A DNA stretch of 64,000 nt, taken from assembly GCA_017994175.1 (NCBI GenBank), contig JAGOLH010000002.1:51839-115838 (forward strand), given 5' to 3'. The stretch is from Bacteroidales bacterium (GTDB taxonomy: Bacteria; Bacteroidota; Bacteroidia; Bacteroidales; ML635J-15). Below, piece by piece: positions 9,094 through 17,306 of this stretch. Positions within the stretch are counted from its first letter, which is position 1. Each line of letters opens with the position of its first letter. The notes under the pieces were generated by a model that ran no database searches, was not told where the DNA came from, and saw only the letters and a list, made by a program, of their open reading frames with translations. The translations under genes were made by a program, and so were the position numbers.

Positions 9094-9223
9094 CTGATAT
9101 GAATTTAATAGTGTAAAAATAGCATGAAACCCGATTATATAAGAAAAAAATGACTCAAATATGCTCATGCAAATCCGTATTTAGCGTAATAATCGAATTT
9201 GCGGCATTAATCTTGCAGATGGG

Positions 9224-9253
9224 TTGTAATTTTAAAAGCAAATAGTATTTTTG
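9224..9253 (+). promoter_or_regulatory. Bacteroidota-type promoter
   Basis: TTG at 9224-9226, a 19-bp spacer and TATTTTTG at 9246-9253 match the consensus fully. The predicted transcript start falls only a few bases before the ATG at 9270, giving a very short leader. Confidence 0.6.
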
Positions 9254-9269
9254 TCGAACTAATTATTTA

Positions 9270-9734
9270 ATGAATATGTTTCTAGAAGGAATTCTTGCCA
9301 TATCGGGACAACCGGGTTTGTACAAACAGGTATCTCAATCGAAAAACAGCATTATCGTGGAGTCGATTGAAACAGGAAAACGCTTTCCGACATTTTCTGC
9401 AGCAAAAATCAGTGCTTTGCAGGATGTTGCCATCTACACTTCCGACAAAGAAGTTCATTTGGCAGAGGTTTTTTCCAACGCTTATAATGCCATGGAGCAA
9501 TTTCCCAATATCAGTCCGAAATCGGCCGATAAGGAATTATATGCTTATTTTGAAGTGATTTTACCGGATTACGACCGTGAAAAAGTATATCTTTCAGATA
9601 TCCGCAAAGTTGTAAGCTGGTTTACATTATTGCATAAAGCCAACATAATTACCCGTGAAAACCTTGATGCATATTTTGAGGAAGTTAAAAATGCCGAAGC
9701 TGCTGAAAATGAAGCAGAACCAGCCGAGGAGTAA
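9270..9734 (+). CDS. DUF5606-family conserved protein
   Basis: A 154-residue acidic cytoplasmic protein. Its N-terminal block (FLEGILAISGQPGLYKQVSQ ... SAAKISALQDVAIYT) is the DUF5606 signature conserved throughout Bacteroidota; the middle (residues about 75-125, YFEVILPDYDREKVYLSDIRKVV) is a second conserved helical domain usually found with it. The last 20 residues are rich in Glu and Ala and look disordered. No enzyme motif is visible and the function is unknown; the phylum-wide conservation suggests a housekeeping role. The ATG at 9276 (third codon) is an alternative start. It is transcribed alone from the promoter just upstream and converges on the methyltransferase gene. Confidence 0.85.
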   Translation: MNMFLEGILAISGQPGLYKQVSQSKNSIIVESIETGKRFPTFSAAKISALQDVAIYTSDKEVHLAEVFSNAYNAMEQFPNISPKSADKELYAYFEVILPDYDREKVYLSDIRKVVSWFTLLHKANIITRENLDAYFEEVKNAEAAENEAEPAEE

Positions 9735-9750
9735 TTCTTTGTTTTATCGA

Positions 9751-10515
9751 TTAGTATTTGAATGCGATAAAAAGTTTTTCATCATTATCGAGGCGATATA
9801 AACCCATTACATCTTGCCCTAATGCGGTTACGGGGTCAAAAATCTCAACTCTGAATCCTGCCGATTTTAGTCTGTCGGGATAATCTTTACCATGCCATCT
9901 TACGTGGTCGTACTGACCGAATACTTTTTCCCTTTCTGCCGGTGTGGTTATATTTTTATCTTCGAAAGTTGTTTCAAGCGATTGATTTATAGGTACCTGC
10001 ATAATTGCCCATCCCTTGGGTTTTAGAATGCGGTAAATTTCTTTCATGGCATCAATATCGTTTTCAACATGTTCAAGCACATGATTGCAAAAAACCACAT
10101 CGTATGAATTGTCGGGCAAAGGAATATGCATTACATCGAAATGAAGCTCTGCAATAGGCGAAACCATATCAGCAGTAGTGTAGCTGAGTTTTTCCATTTT
10201 TTTAAACCTCCTCCTTAGCGATTGCTCCGGTGCAATGTGCAGTACCGTATATGTTTTATTGAACATGTCAGTATAGTCTCGAAGATATATCCATAATAAG
10301 CGGTGTCGCTCCAGCGAAAGGCAACGGGGGCACAAACGATTGTCGGCACCTTTATTACCGTAGGGTAGCATCTTGCGGAAACGATTCCCACAAATCGGGC
10401 ATTCGTAATTTTTCCCTTTGTAAAATGGCGCTACCATTGCCGCAAAAAGATAGGAGAACTGTATCAACACAGGCCGGGGAACATTCCTAACTAAAAAGCG
10501 CATCAGCTTCTTCAT
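9751..10515 (-). CDS. SAM-dependent methyltransferase with N-terminal zinc-ribbon-like motif
   Basis: A 254-residue class I methyltransferase of the Methyltransf_11 type. After a basic, partly hydrophobic N-terminus comes a four-Cys element (ECPICG ... LCPRC, near residues 43-68) that looks like a zinc ribbon, then the Rossmann-like fold: VLHIAPE for motif I in a variant form, MHIPLPDNSYDVVFCNHVLEHV, and ILKPKGWAIMQVP. The start is the ATG at 10513-10515, which overlaps the stop of the helicase gene as ATGA, a strong sign of translational coupling. The substrate is unknown; homologues of this layout are often annotated simply as methyltransferases in surface-glycan regions, but no glycan genes flank it here. 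Confidence 0.82.
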   Translation of the reverse strand: MKKLMRFLVRNVPRPVLIQFSYLFAAMVAPFYKGKNYECPICGNRFRKMLPYGNKGADNRLCPRCLSLERHRLLWIYLRDYTDMFNKTYTVLHIAPEQSLRRRFKKMEKLSYTTADMVSPIAELHFDVMHIPLPDNSYDVVFCNHVLEHVENDIDAMKEIYRILKPKGWAIMQVPINQSLETTFEDKNITTPAEREKVFGQYDHVRWHGKDYPDRLKSAGFRVEIFDPVTALGQDVMGLYRLDNDEKLFIAFKY

Positions 10516-13500
10516 GCAATCAGTTCTGTTAATGTAATTTCTTTTTTCATATTGATTTCTATCAGTTGCCTGCCGAAAACATACCATACATAACCCTTGA
10601 CACAGGTTTTCCCCATAAGGCTTATAAGTTGCATATAATCGAACACCTGATTAATATGTTCCGCACTACGTTTATTACCAAATTTATAGTCAACCACAGC
10701 AATATGGTCGTCGAAACTCATTACCCTGTCAGGTTTATGAATACTTCCATCCGGAGCAAGAATCCAGTTTTCGCGGTGCAAATCAGTGTACCCAGTGAAC
10801 CAGTCAGAAATTTTAGGCTGGGAAATAATTTCGGCAATTTTTTTTGTAAGTGCTGGCTTTTCTGATGCCGGAAGTAAATTCTTTGCATGTACCTGGTTTA
10901 TTGCTTTTTCAATATCACCGGTATTGCGGATGTTTTCGAAAATTTTGTGATAAAGAATGCCCTGTTCTACCGGCAGGTTTTCTTCAGCTTCAAGCAGACG
11001 GGTGTAATCGCCATGGGTTACGGCCTGCTTTTTATTTTTAACTACCGGATGAATTGCTTCAATGCTGCAGCGTTTCGATGATTCTTCAATGGCCTGGGTA
11101 TGTCCAACTTCGAAACAATTGGTAGAAACATCGTAATGTTTTCGCAAATCGTTGGAAAACCCATCGTCTGAGGAAAACTTTCCCTGAAGCAATGTTTGTA
11201 AAAATCCGGAAACACTGGACTCAATATTATCGTTTCTCCGAGAAGGGCAATGTATATACATTGCCTTTTTGGCACGGGTAAAAGCTACGTAAGCCAGGTT
11301 TAATTTGTCGAGATAACAATTAAGCTTTTCTTCAAAGTATTCATTGCAGAAGTCGGTATTACCTAACTCTGCGTTGTATTTCAGGGGGATGAACGGAACA
11401 GCATCGTACATGTGACCGGAGGTGTCTGCCCAAATTATTGGATAATGCTCCTTGGGCTCCAGATAAAACTCGCAAAAAGGTAAAAACACTACATCAAATC
11501 CAAGTCCTTTCGATTGGTGTATGGTTAATATACGCAGTGCATTGTCCGAATCTGGCATCTGAAGCGATTTTCTTGAGCCATCTGATTCCCACCATTCCAA
11601 AAAACCGGATAAACCCGTTCCTTTTGATCGCGAAAAGTCCGCTGCACAATCAACAAAACTATCGATAAAAGGAATACAATCAGAAAACTCGTTTAATTTG
11701 CACATGGCGATAATGCTTTCTGCCAGTGCAATTAAATCGGTTCCGGCAGAATGGTCGATCAGCGTTCCAAAATCGTCGGGAAAAACATCTGTAAGGGTCT
11801 GAATGCCAGAATGTGCGCTGATGTTCGTAATCTTGTCTTCCTCGCCTGTAAAGTGAATCAGGTAATTCAAACAAGCTGTGTACAATGCTATCGTATTCCC
11901 GGGTTCGAGAATATAACGCATTATTCCTGTTATTACAATTATGGCAGGGTTAGAAGAAAGAACCAGCGATTCACTCGATACCACAGGATATCTTAGGCGT
12001 TCATCTGGTTTTTCCTTCGACTGATGTTCAAGAATAAGAGCAGCAGCACGTTTAGCTTCGGTATGAGTGCGAACAAGTATGGCAATATTCCCGGGGTTGA
12101 AGTTTTGCAGCAGAAGGCTGTCGATTCTTTCAATGGTTTCCTGCATCGACGAAAGCTCCCAATCGGTCCCTTGTTTAGGTTCATCAGTGAAGAATTTAAC
12201 ACGTACATGTCCGCCAGGCCCGGCTTTCACATTTTGGGAAACTTCTGCATAATTGCTGGTAATTGATGTAAGTAGCTTGTGGTTACTGCATTTCTCATCA
12301 GTGTTAATCTGACTGTTGAAATGGTTTTGTATCATCTCAGGTACTTTGCCGAAAATAGTATTGTTGAAAGTGACAATATTTTCAAGGCTTCGCCAGTTGG
12401 CGGATAGATTCTCCCTTTTCACGCTGAACTGTGTGTTGATGTCCTCTGCAAGAATTTTCCAGCTGCCATTGCGCCAGCGGAATATCGATTGCTTAACATC
12501 ACCTACCACCAACCCATAGTTGTTGCCATCCGAAATACATTCTTTAAGGAGCGGAAGAAAAGCCTCCCACTGTTTAATACTTGTGTCCTGAAACTCATCA
12601 ATCAGATAGTGTTTCAGCATTATACCCGCTTTTTCGAAAATAAAAGGAGCATCGTTGTTTTCCGACATCTCCGCTAAAAACAAAGGGGTATCGCCGATAA
12701 AAAAACGATCGTTCTCATTCAGGTAGTCTGCAAGGCGTCGTTTGCCGTCAACGATAAGCCCCAGCAGGTAAATGTTGTTTCTTATTTGTTTGGCTGTAAA
12801 AAACTCCTTTCGTGAAGTATTGCACCAATCCAGGTATTTTTTACTCAATGCGTTAAGCAATGGATAAACTTTTCGCAATACCGCTTCAGGATTAGGAGCT
12901 TTTCCGATAAATTTATCTTCATTATCGATTCCATTTAAAAAATATACACCGGGTTCTTTGAAACCATTTCGTAGTTTAAGCAGAAAACCTGCCGGCCCAT
13001 TGTTTTTTTGATGAAAATTCTCTGGTGTAAGATTGTGCTTAATCAGAATTTCTTCAGCCTCTGACCCTATTTTTTTAATAAAGTTTTCGTGTTTGTTTTC
13101 AATAGAAGTTACCAGAGATACCAGCTTTTTTACATCATTGCGACAGAGTTTTTTTAATCGGTAAATTTTTTCGATATATGCAAATTTCTCTTTAAACAAC
13201 TCATTGAATAACTCAACTAGCTCCGACCGGAAGTCCCAGCTACCCGAAACGTCCATTTTTCGGGTTACCACTTCGAGTACCCACTCGAGCAAATCTTCAT
13301 CGTTTGCTGTATCATCAAGCATTTGGTCAACAACCTGATTTACAATTGACCCGGAATCGAGCTCCAGTTCAAAATTTGAATTCAGGTTCATTTCTCTCAT
13401 GAAATTTCTTAGAATACGCTGGAAAAAACTGTCGATTGTCATGTAAAGAAATCTCCCATAATCGTGCAGTATCATATTCAGCACAGCTTCAGCCTTTTTC

Positions 13501-13757
13501 CTTACAATTTTCTCCTGTGCAGGAGGGTTCCCATGACAAAGCTCAGCAAGGAAATCGGAATTATTTCCCGATGAAAGATTGTACAGCTCATTCAGGATTC
13601 TTTCCTTCATTTCTTCGCTTGCCTTATTGGTAAAAGTTACTGCAAGTATATGCCTGTATGCATCGGGCTGATTTACCAGTAATCGAAGGCAATCGCCTGT
13701 TAGGCGGTGGGTCTTGCCAGCACCGGCTGATGCTGAGTATACATGCAGCAGCGACAT
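10512..13757 (-). CDS. UvrD/AddA-type helicase-nuclease
   Basis: A 1081-residue superfamily 1A helicase fused to a RecB-type nuclease. Visible motifs: Walker A SASAGAGKTHRL (Lys15), motif Ia AVTFTNKASEEMKERIL, Walker B LIDEFQDTS, motif III GDVKQSIFRWRNG, motif V LTIHQSKGLGFDVVFLP, and motif VI YVAFTRAKKAMY. At the C-terminus the PD-(D/E)xK nuclease shows GxxxHxxF (GILYHKIFENI), Asp1010 (KPDRVM) and Asp1023-Tyr-Lys1025 (VVDYKFG). Domain order and length match AddA, which with AddB processes double-strand breaks for RecA. No AddB partner is adjacent, which is unusual because the two are generally neighbours. The gene shares one base with the lipoprotein before it and overlaps the methyltransferase after it. 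Confidence 0.9.
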   Translation of the reverse strand: MSLLHVYSASAGAGKTHRLTGDCLRLLVNQPDAYRHILAVTFTNKASEEMKERILNELYNLSSGNNSDFLAELCHGNPPAQEKIVRKKAEAVLNMILHDYGRFLYMTIDSFFQRILRNFMREMNLNSNFELELDSGSIVNQVVDQMLDDTANDEDLLEWVLEVVTRKMDVSGSWDFRSELVELFNELFKEKFAYIEKIYRLKKLCRNDVKKLVSLVTSIENKHENFIKKIGSEAEEILIKHNLTPENFHQKNNGPAGFLLKLRNGFKEPGVYFLNGIDNEDKFIGKAPNPEAVLRKVYPLLNALSKKYLDWCNTSRKEFFTAKQIRNNIYLLGLIVDGKRRLADYLNENDRFFIGDTPLFLAEMSENNDAPFIFEKAGIMLKHYLIDEFQDTSIKQWEAFLPLLKECISDGNNYGLVVGDVKQSIFRWRNGSWKILAEDINTQFSVKRENLSANWRSLENIVTFNNTIFGKVPEMIQNHFNSQINTDEKCSNHKLLTSITSNYAEVSQNVKAGPGGHVRVKFFTDEPKQGTDWELSSMQETIERIDSLLLQNFNPGNIAILVRTHTEAKRAAALILEHQSKEKPDERLRYPVVSSESLVLSSNPAIIVITGIMRYILEPGNTIALYTACLNYLIHFTGEEDKITNISAHSGIQTLTDVFPDDFGTLIDHSAGTDLIALAESIIAMCKLNEFSDCIPFIDSFVDCAADFSRSKGTGLSGFLEWWESDGSRKSLQMPDSDNALRILTIHQSKGLGFDVVFLPFCEFYLEPKEHYPIIWADTSGHMYDAVPFIPLKYNAELGNTDFCNEYFEEKLNCYLDKLNLAYVAFTRAKKAMYIHCPSRRNDNIESSVSGFLQTLLQGKFSSDDGFSNDLRKHYDVSTNCFEVGHTQAIEESSKRCSIEAIHPVVKNKKQAVTHGDYTRLLEAEENLPVEQGILYHKIFENIRNTGDIEKAINQVHAKNLLPASEKPALTKKIAEIISQPKISDWFTGYTDLHRENWILAPDGSIHKPDRVMSFDDHIAVVDYKFGNKRSAEHINQVFDYMQLISLMGKTCVKGYVWYVFGRQLIEINMKKEITLTELIA

Positions 13758-14053
13758 CAGAAACTCACTGTTAAATTGTTGGTTTCACATTCGGTAACAG
13801 TGACAGGAATAATCCTTTCATCAGCTAGACTTATAAAACGCACACTGTATTCTCCTACGGGTTTGGCGACACAATTGGATGCATCGTTGGCGAGGGTAAA
13901 AGCAAAAACATCATTTACATAGACTTCTGTAATTCTTCCACTGTAGTTACTTACGCAAATTTCACCTGTGTGGTTAACTTCGCAGCTTTCTTTTACACCG
14001 CATGAGGTAAGCAATACAATGGCTACAAAAAGAGGTATAAGAATAAACTTCAT
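13757..14053 (-). CDS. Small lipoprotein
   Basis: A 98-residue protein with a lipoprotein signal peptide: hydrophobic residues 5-15 and lipobox LLTSC with the lipidated Cys18. The mature part holds three more Cys (CEVNHTGEICVSN, SNCVAK, ECETN) and is predicted mostly beta; I do not recognise a family. Its stop and the helicase start share one base (TGATG on the minus strand), so it is the first gene of a three-gene unit, although a lipoprotein has no evident tie to a DNA helicase. A -7 element lies 15 bp before its start. Confidence 0.72.
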   Translation of the reverse strand: MKFILIPLFVAIVLLTSCGVKESCEVNHTGEICVSNYSGRITEVYVNDVFAFTLANDASNCVAKPVGEYSVRFISLADERIIPVTVTECETNNLTVSF

Positions 14054-14067
14054 TTCTTTAGTTTTTC

Positions 14068-14075
14068 CAAATATA
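14068..14075 (-). promoter_or_regulatory. -7 element for the lipoprotein-helicase unit
   Basis: On the minus strand this reads TATATTTG, a full TAnnTTTG match, 14 bp before the lipoprotein ATG at 14053. No TTG is found at the usual distance, so the -33 element is weak or absent. Confidence 0.4.
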
Positions 14076-14087
14076 CAAACTTTAGCC

Positions 14088-14127
14088 TATCTTTGAACAA
14101 AATGTTCTAAGCTTTGTTCTGAACAAA
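14088..14127 (+). promoter_or_regulatory. -7 element followed by two palindromes (candidate operator)
   Basis: TATCTTTG at 14088-14095 matches TAnnTTTG and would fire toward the PCMD-like gene at 14140. Overlapping and following it are two dyads built from the same GAACA half-site: GAACA-AAA-TGTTC (14095-14107) and TTTGTTC-T-GAACAAA (14113-14127). Their position at the predicted transcript start is that of a repressor site; the binding protein is unknown. Confidence 0.4.
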
Positions 14128-14139
14128 ACTATTTTTCTT

Positions 14140-14850
14140 ATGAAGTATCTGTTATTATCAATACTACTTTTACCTGTATTTCTGCTGAATTCATGTGACG
14201 TTGATGACCCACCTGATGATCCGGACGATAACGACACAATAAACACTACAGCTATAGTGAACGGAAGTTTTGAACTTTGGACTATGGAATCGCAGAATAA
14301 TGTTGAATTCGAAACACCCGGTGGCGGTTACTGGGCAAGTTTGAATAACCTTGTTTTCTTAGGAGGTCCTTTGGTTGCTACCAAAACAACAAACTCCCAT
14401 ACCGGAAGTTATGCATTGCATCTCGAAGCAAAAGCCTGGGGCGACGACTGGGTGATTCCCGGTATAATTGCTGCCGGAATATTCGACAGTAATCAGACTA
14501 TTGGTGAAAATCTTGTTATGGGAAGAGCCATAACTGTTGAACCGACTTCAATAAGTATGTATTACCGATATCTTCCTGCCGACAACGATACAGCGGTTAT
14601 TTATTCCAGCCTTACAAAATACAACCAGAACCTTCAGCGTCGCGACACCATTGCTGAGGCTTATCTGACAATTGTGGATGTGGCAAACGAATATACACAT
14701 TTAGTATTGCCATTTGAATACCGCAGCGCATTGCACGATCACGATACAATAAATATTATTTTCCTTACCAGTATCTCGGGCGATAAAATGAAGGCTCACG
14801 AAGGGAGCATACTCGAAGTGGATGATATTGAACTTATAGTTACTGAATAA
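14140..14850 (+). CDS. PCMD-like lipoprotein
   Basis: A 236-residue lipoprotein: signal peptide 1-18 with lipobox LLNSC (Cys19), followed by a short Asp/Pro-rich linker (DDPPDDPDDNDT), which in Bacteroidota lipoproteins may act as a surface-export signal. The mature domain (NGSFELWTM near 41-49, HTGSYALHLEAKAWG, and a closing GSILEVDDIELIV) is a beta-sandwich of the PCMD or carbohydrate-binding type. The terminal EVDDIEL motif is typical of this group. The role is unknown; ligand binding at the outer membrane is likely. The stop TAA overlaps the next gene's ATG by one base (TAATG), so it is paired with the beta-barrel protein. Confidence 0.72.
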   Translation: MKYLLLSILLLPVFLLNSCDVDDPPDDPDDNDTINTTAIVNGSFELWTMESQNNVEFETPGGGYWASLNNLVFLGGPLVATKTTNSHTGSYALHLEAKAWGDDWVIPGIIAAGIFDSNQTIGENLVMGRAITVEPTSISMYYRYLPADNDTAVIYSSLTKYNQNLQRRDTIAEAYLTIVDVANEYTHLVLPFEYRSALHDHDTINIIFLTSISGDKMKAHEGSILEVDDIELIVTE

Positions 14851-15593
14851 TGAAATATATTCTTACTTACCTTATTTTTTTCATTATTTCTGTTTCAGTT
14901 TTTTCACAGCCAGTTGTGATACTTGCCGGTGGGAATTTCGGAGGTGCTATTCCTGACACTAAGGTAGGCAATTCAACGGGATCCGGTGGCATCGGTTTTA
15001 TAGTGGGTGCCGGAATTGACTTTAAGGCAGGCGATAGGTTTTATATCAGTCCATCGTTGTCGTATGTTGCACGGAGGTTTTCTTACGAGTCTCATCAGAC
15101 CAAAGACACTGTTGTAGAAATTGAATTTCAGGGTTCCACAGCGCATATACCAACCTATTACACAGCGAATGTTTTTGGTAACGTCTTTACTCATAACATT
15201 GATCTTTCGGTAAATGTGAACTACCTGATACGCGAGAGATTTCTGCTAAATGCCGGTGCATCGGGAAAATATGCTTTTGCCGGAAACGACAATACCCATA
15301 TTGTTGTTACAATTGGCGAAGGTGGTATTATTGATGATATCATTACCGACCAGAATAACTGGAATAAAATTAATCGGTTTGATGTTGGTTTTGACCTTGG
15401 TGCCAGCTTTTTACTTTCCGATGATTTTACTTTATTGGTTTCGGGTGAAAGGTCGCTGACACGGTTTTATAATGCGGGTTATATGAAAACGGAATCAGGA
15501 GGCCCTGTATCATTTTATTACACAGCCATGATAATCAAACTTATTTATTCGGTAAACTTACATAACCCGAAATTTCCAGCAAGCAGTATTTGA
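14850..15593 (+). CDS. Outer-membrane beta-barrel protein
   Basis: A 247-residue protein with a signal peptide (1-19, SVSVFSQ) and alternating amphipathic strands throughout (FYISPSLSYVARRFSY, NIDLSVNVNYLIRERF, FDVGFDLGASFLLSDDF, FYYTAMIIKLIYSVNL). This is the pattern of small outer-membrane barrels of the OmpA-like or PorT-like type (beta-barrel domain 2). No plug or periplasmic domain is present. It is translationally coupled to the PCMD-like lipoprotein before it, suggesting the two act together at the outer membrane. It converges on adk. Confidence 0.75.
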   Translation: MKYILTYLIFFIISVSVFSQPVVILAGGNFGGAIPDTKVGNSTGSGGIGFIVGAGIDFKAGDRFYISPSLSYVARRFSYESHQTKDTVVEIEFQGSTAHIPTYYTANVFGNVFTHNIDLSVNVNYLIRERFLLNAGASGKYAFAGNDNTHIVVTIGEGGIIDDIITDQNNWNKINRFDVGFDLGASFLLSDDFTLLVSGERSLTRFYNAGYMKTESGGPVSFYYTAMIIKLIYSVNLHNPKFPASSI

Positions 15594-15607
15594 GTCTTGA
15601 GCCGTGT

Positions 15608-16180
15608 TTACTGCATCATTTCGATGCTGTTTACAATTCGCAGATGAACTTCATCCACAGTGCCCATACCATCTACCGGGTAGTACAAATGTTTTATCTT
15701 ATAAAAATCAATTACAGGAAATGTTTTGTTGTGATATTCCTGCAAGCGTTTTTCAATAGCTTCGGGCGTGTCGTCGCTTCTTTTCTCGATTTCAGCACGC
15801 TTGAGCATTCTTTCAATAAGTATTTGTTGCTCAACTTCGAGGCCAATAATCCCTGCGAGTTTCATTTTGTTCTTCTGTAACAGGTTCTCCAGAATTGTTG
15901 CCTGTGCTGATGTCCGTGGGTAACCATCGAATAACATCCCTTCGCAATGAATATTTTTTGCAATAAAAGCTTCAATTATACGCGCCATAACATCATCGCT
16001 TACCAACAATCCTTTTTCAATGATTTGCTGCGCTTCGAGCCCCAATGGTGTTTTATTGGCAATTTCTTTGCGAAGAATATCTCCGGTTGATATATATTCC
16101 AGATGATACTTTTTTACAAGCATTTGAGCCTGAGTTCCTTTCCCTGCTCCAGGAGGGCCAAAAATGGCAATGTTTAACAT
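15608..16180 (-). CDS. adk: Adenylate kinase
   Basis: Catalyses ATP + AMP to 2 ADP in the cytoplasm. The 190-residue product has the P-loop FGPPGAGKGTQAQ at 6-18, the AMP-binding STGDILRKEI, the DGYPRT motif and the late Arg-containing RSDD segment. It is of the short type with a minimal LID and no zinc cysteines, as is usual in Bacteroidota. I use the ATG at 16180 rather than the one at 16201 because the P-loop then starts at the expected distance and the gene no longer overlaps hpt. It follows hpt by 10 nt in a purine-salvage pair. Confidence 0.96.
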   Translation of the reverse strand: MLNIAIFGPPGAGKGTQAQMLVKKYHLEYISTGDILRKEIANKTPLGLEAQQIIEKGLLVSDDVMARIIEAFIAKNIHCEGMLFDGYPRTSAQATILENLLQKNKMKLAGIIGLEVEQQILIERMLKRAEIEKRSDDTPEAIEKRLQEYHNKTFPVIDFYKIKHLYYPVDGMGTVDEVHLRIVNSIEMMQ

Positions 16181-16190
16181 GTTAATTATT

Positions 16191-16745
16191 TTAAGGTTCA
16201 ATAATTTGATACAAGTGTTTCAGATTTCTTCCATATCCGTTATAATCGAGTCCGAAACCAACCACGAATTTATTCGGAATATTAATCGCAATGTAATCGA
16301 TAGGGATATCCTTGCGGTATGCATCCGGTTTAAACAGCATGGTAGCAATTTTAACTTGTTTCGGCTGTTTTTTCATCAGTGTATGGTATAGTTTTTCGAT
16401 GGTTTCTCCGGTATCTACAATATCTTCAACCACAACTACTGTTTTCCCTTCAATCGATTCGTTCAGTCCAATTATTTCTTTTACATCCCCTGTTGTGGCA
16501 GTACCTGAATACGATGAAAGCTTTACAAACGAAATGTGGCAAACATTTTCGAAGTGCTTGAACAGCTCTCCGGCAAACATAAACGAACCATTTAATATGC
16601 ATAAAAACACAATCTGTTCTTCGGAAAGTTCAGTGCTCATACGGTCAGCCAGTTCTTTTATTGCTTTTTCCATCTTTAGGTTGTCGATGAAAGCAACGAA
16701 TTCTTTATCGTGTAGTTTTATAGATTTTTGATTTTTATATGTCAT
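16191..16745 (-). CDS. hpt: Hypoxanthine phosphoribosyltransferase
   Basis: Converts hypoxanthine (and probably guanine) with PRPP to IMP or GMP. The 184-residue protein shows the family's PRPP loop VVVVEDIVDTGETI, the flexible-loop segment LSSYSGTATTG, the NGSFMFAGEL block and the terminal VVGFGLDYNG. Length is normal. It heads the hpt-adk unit, divergent from purE across 51 bp; a TATATTTG -7 element lies 22 bp before its start. Grouping of salvage (hpt), nucleotide interconversion (adk) and de novo synthesis (purE) genes makes functional sense. Confidence 0.96.
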   Translation of the reverse strand: MTYKNQKSIKLHDKEFVAFIDNLKMEKAIKELADRMSTELSEEQIVFLCILNGSFMFAGELFKHFENVCHISFVKLSSYSGTATTGDVKEIIGLNESIEGKTVVVVEDIVDTGETIEKLYHTLMKKQPKQVKIATMLFKPDAYRKDIPIDYIAINIPNKFVVGFGLDYNGYGRNLKHLYQIIEP

Positions 16746-16766
16746 ATTATATTATTTTTAACCTTA

Positions 16767-16774
16767 CAAATATA
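16767..16774 (-). promoter_or_regulatory. -7 element for hpt-adk
   Basis: On the minus strand TATATTTG, a full TAnnTTTG match, 22 bp before the hpt ATG. I find no TTG at the normal distance upstream. Confidence 0.4.
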
Positions 16775-16796
16775 GTGATTACATTTAAAATTTAAT

Positions 16797-17306
16797 ATGA
16801 AACCAATAGTAAGTATTATCATGGGAAGTACCTCCGACTGGGGGGTAATGCAGAAAGCTGCTTCCGCTCTCAACGATTTTAAAATTCCCTTCGAAATAAA
16901 TGCTTTATCGGCACATCGCACACCATTTGAGGTGGAAAAATTTGCCACCACAGCCAAAGAAAGAGGAGTAAAGGTTATCATTGCCGGTGCCGGTATGGCT
17001 GCTCATTTGCCCGGTGTTGTGGCTGCCTATACCACAGTGCCGGTAATCGGTGTCCCCATTAAAAGCTCATTTGATGGGCTGGATGCGTTGCTGGCAATAG
17101 TTCAGATGCCTCCGGGAATTCCGGTTGCCACGGTTGCTGTTGACGGGGCGTATAATGCTGCTGTGTTGGCATTACAAATGTTGGCAATTACCGAAGAAAA
17201 CTTTGCAAAAACACTTGCTGAATTTAAAAATAACCTGAAGGACAAAATTGTTGCTGCCAATAATGATTTGGCAAAGTTCACATTTGATTACAGGGTAACT
17301 GAATGA
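16797..17306 (+). CDS. purE: 5-(carboxyamino)imidazole ribonucleotide mutase
   Basis: Class I PurE: moves the carboxyl group of N5-CAIR to give CAIR in de novo purine synthesis. The 169-residue protein has the substrate-binding IIMGSTSDWGVM at the N-terminus, the active-site SAHRTP with its catalytic His, GAGMAAHLPGVVA and PVIGVPIKSSFDGLDALL. Length is that of the bacterial class. The gene is divergent from hpt and overlaps the next gene by ATGA, so a barrel-like membrane protein is translationally coupled to a purine enzyme; this looks like genomic economy rather than shared function. Confidence 0.96.
   Translation: MKPIVSIIMGSTSDWGVMQKAASALNDFKIPFEINALSAHRTPFEVEKFATTAKERGVKVIIAGAGMAAHLPGVVAAYTTVPVIGVPIKSSFDGLDALLAIVQMPPGIPVATVAVDGAYNAAVLALQMLAITEENFAKTLAEFKNNLKDKIVAANNDLAKFTFDYRVTE

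Noticed and set aside
16742..16981. A 79-codon minus-strand frame upstream of hpt
   Set aside because: It lies opposite purE and covers the divergent promoter region.
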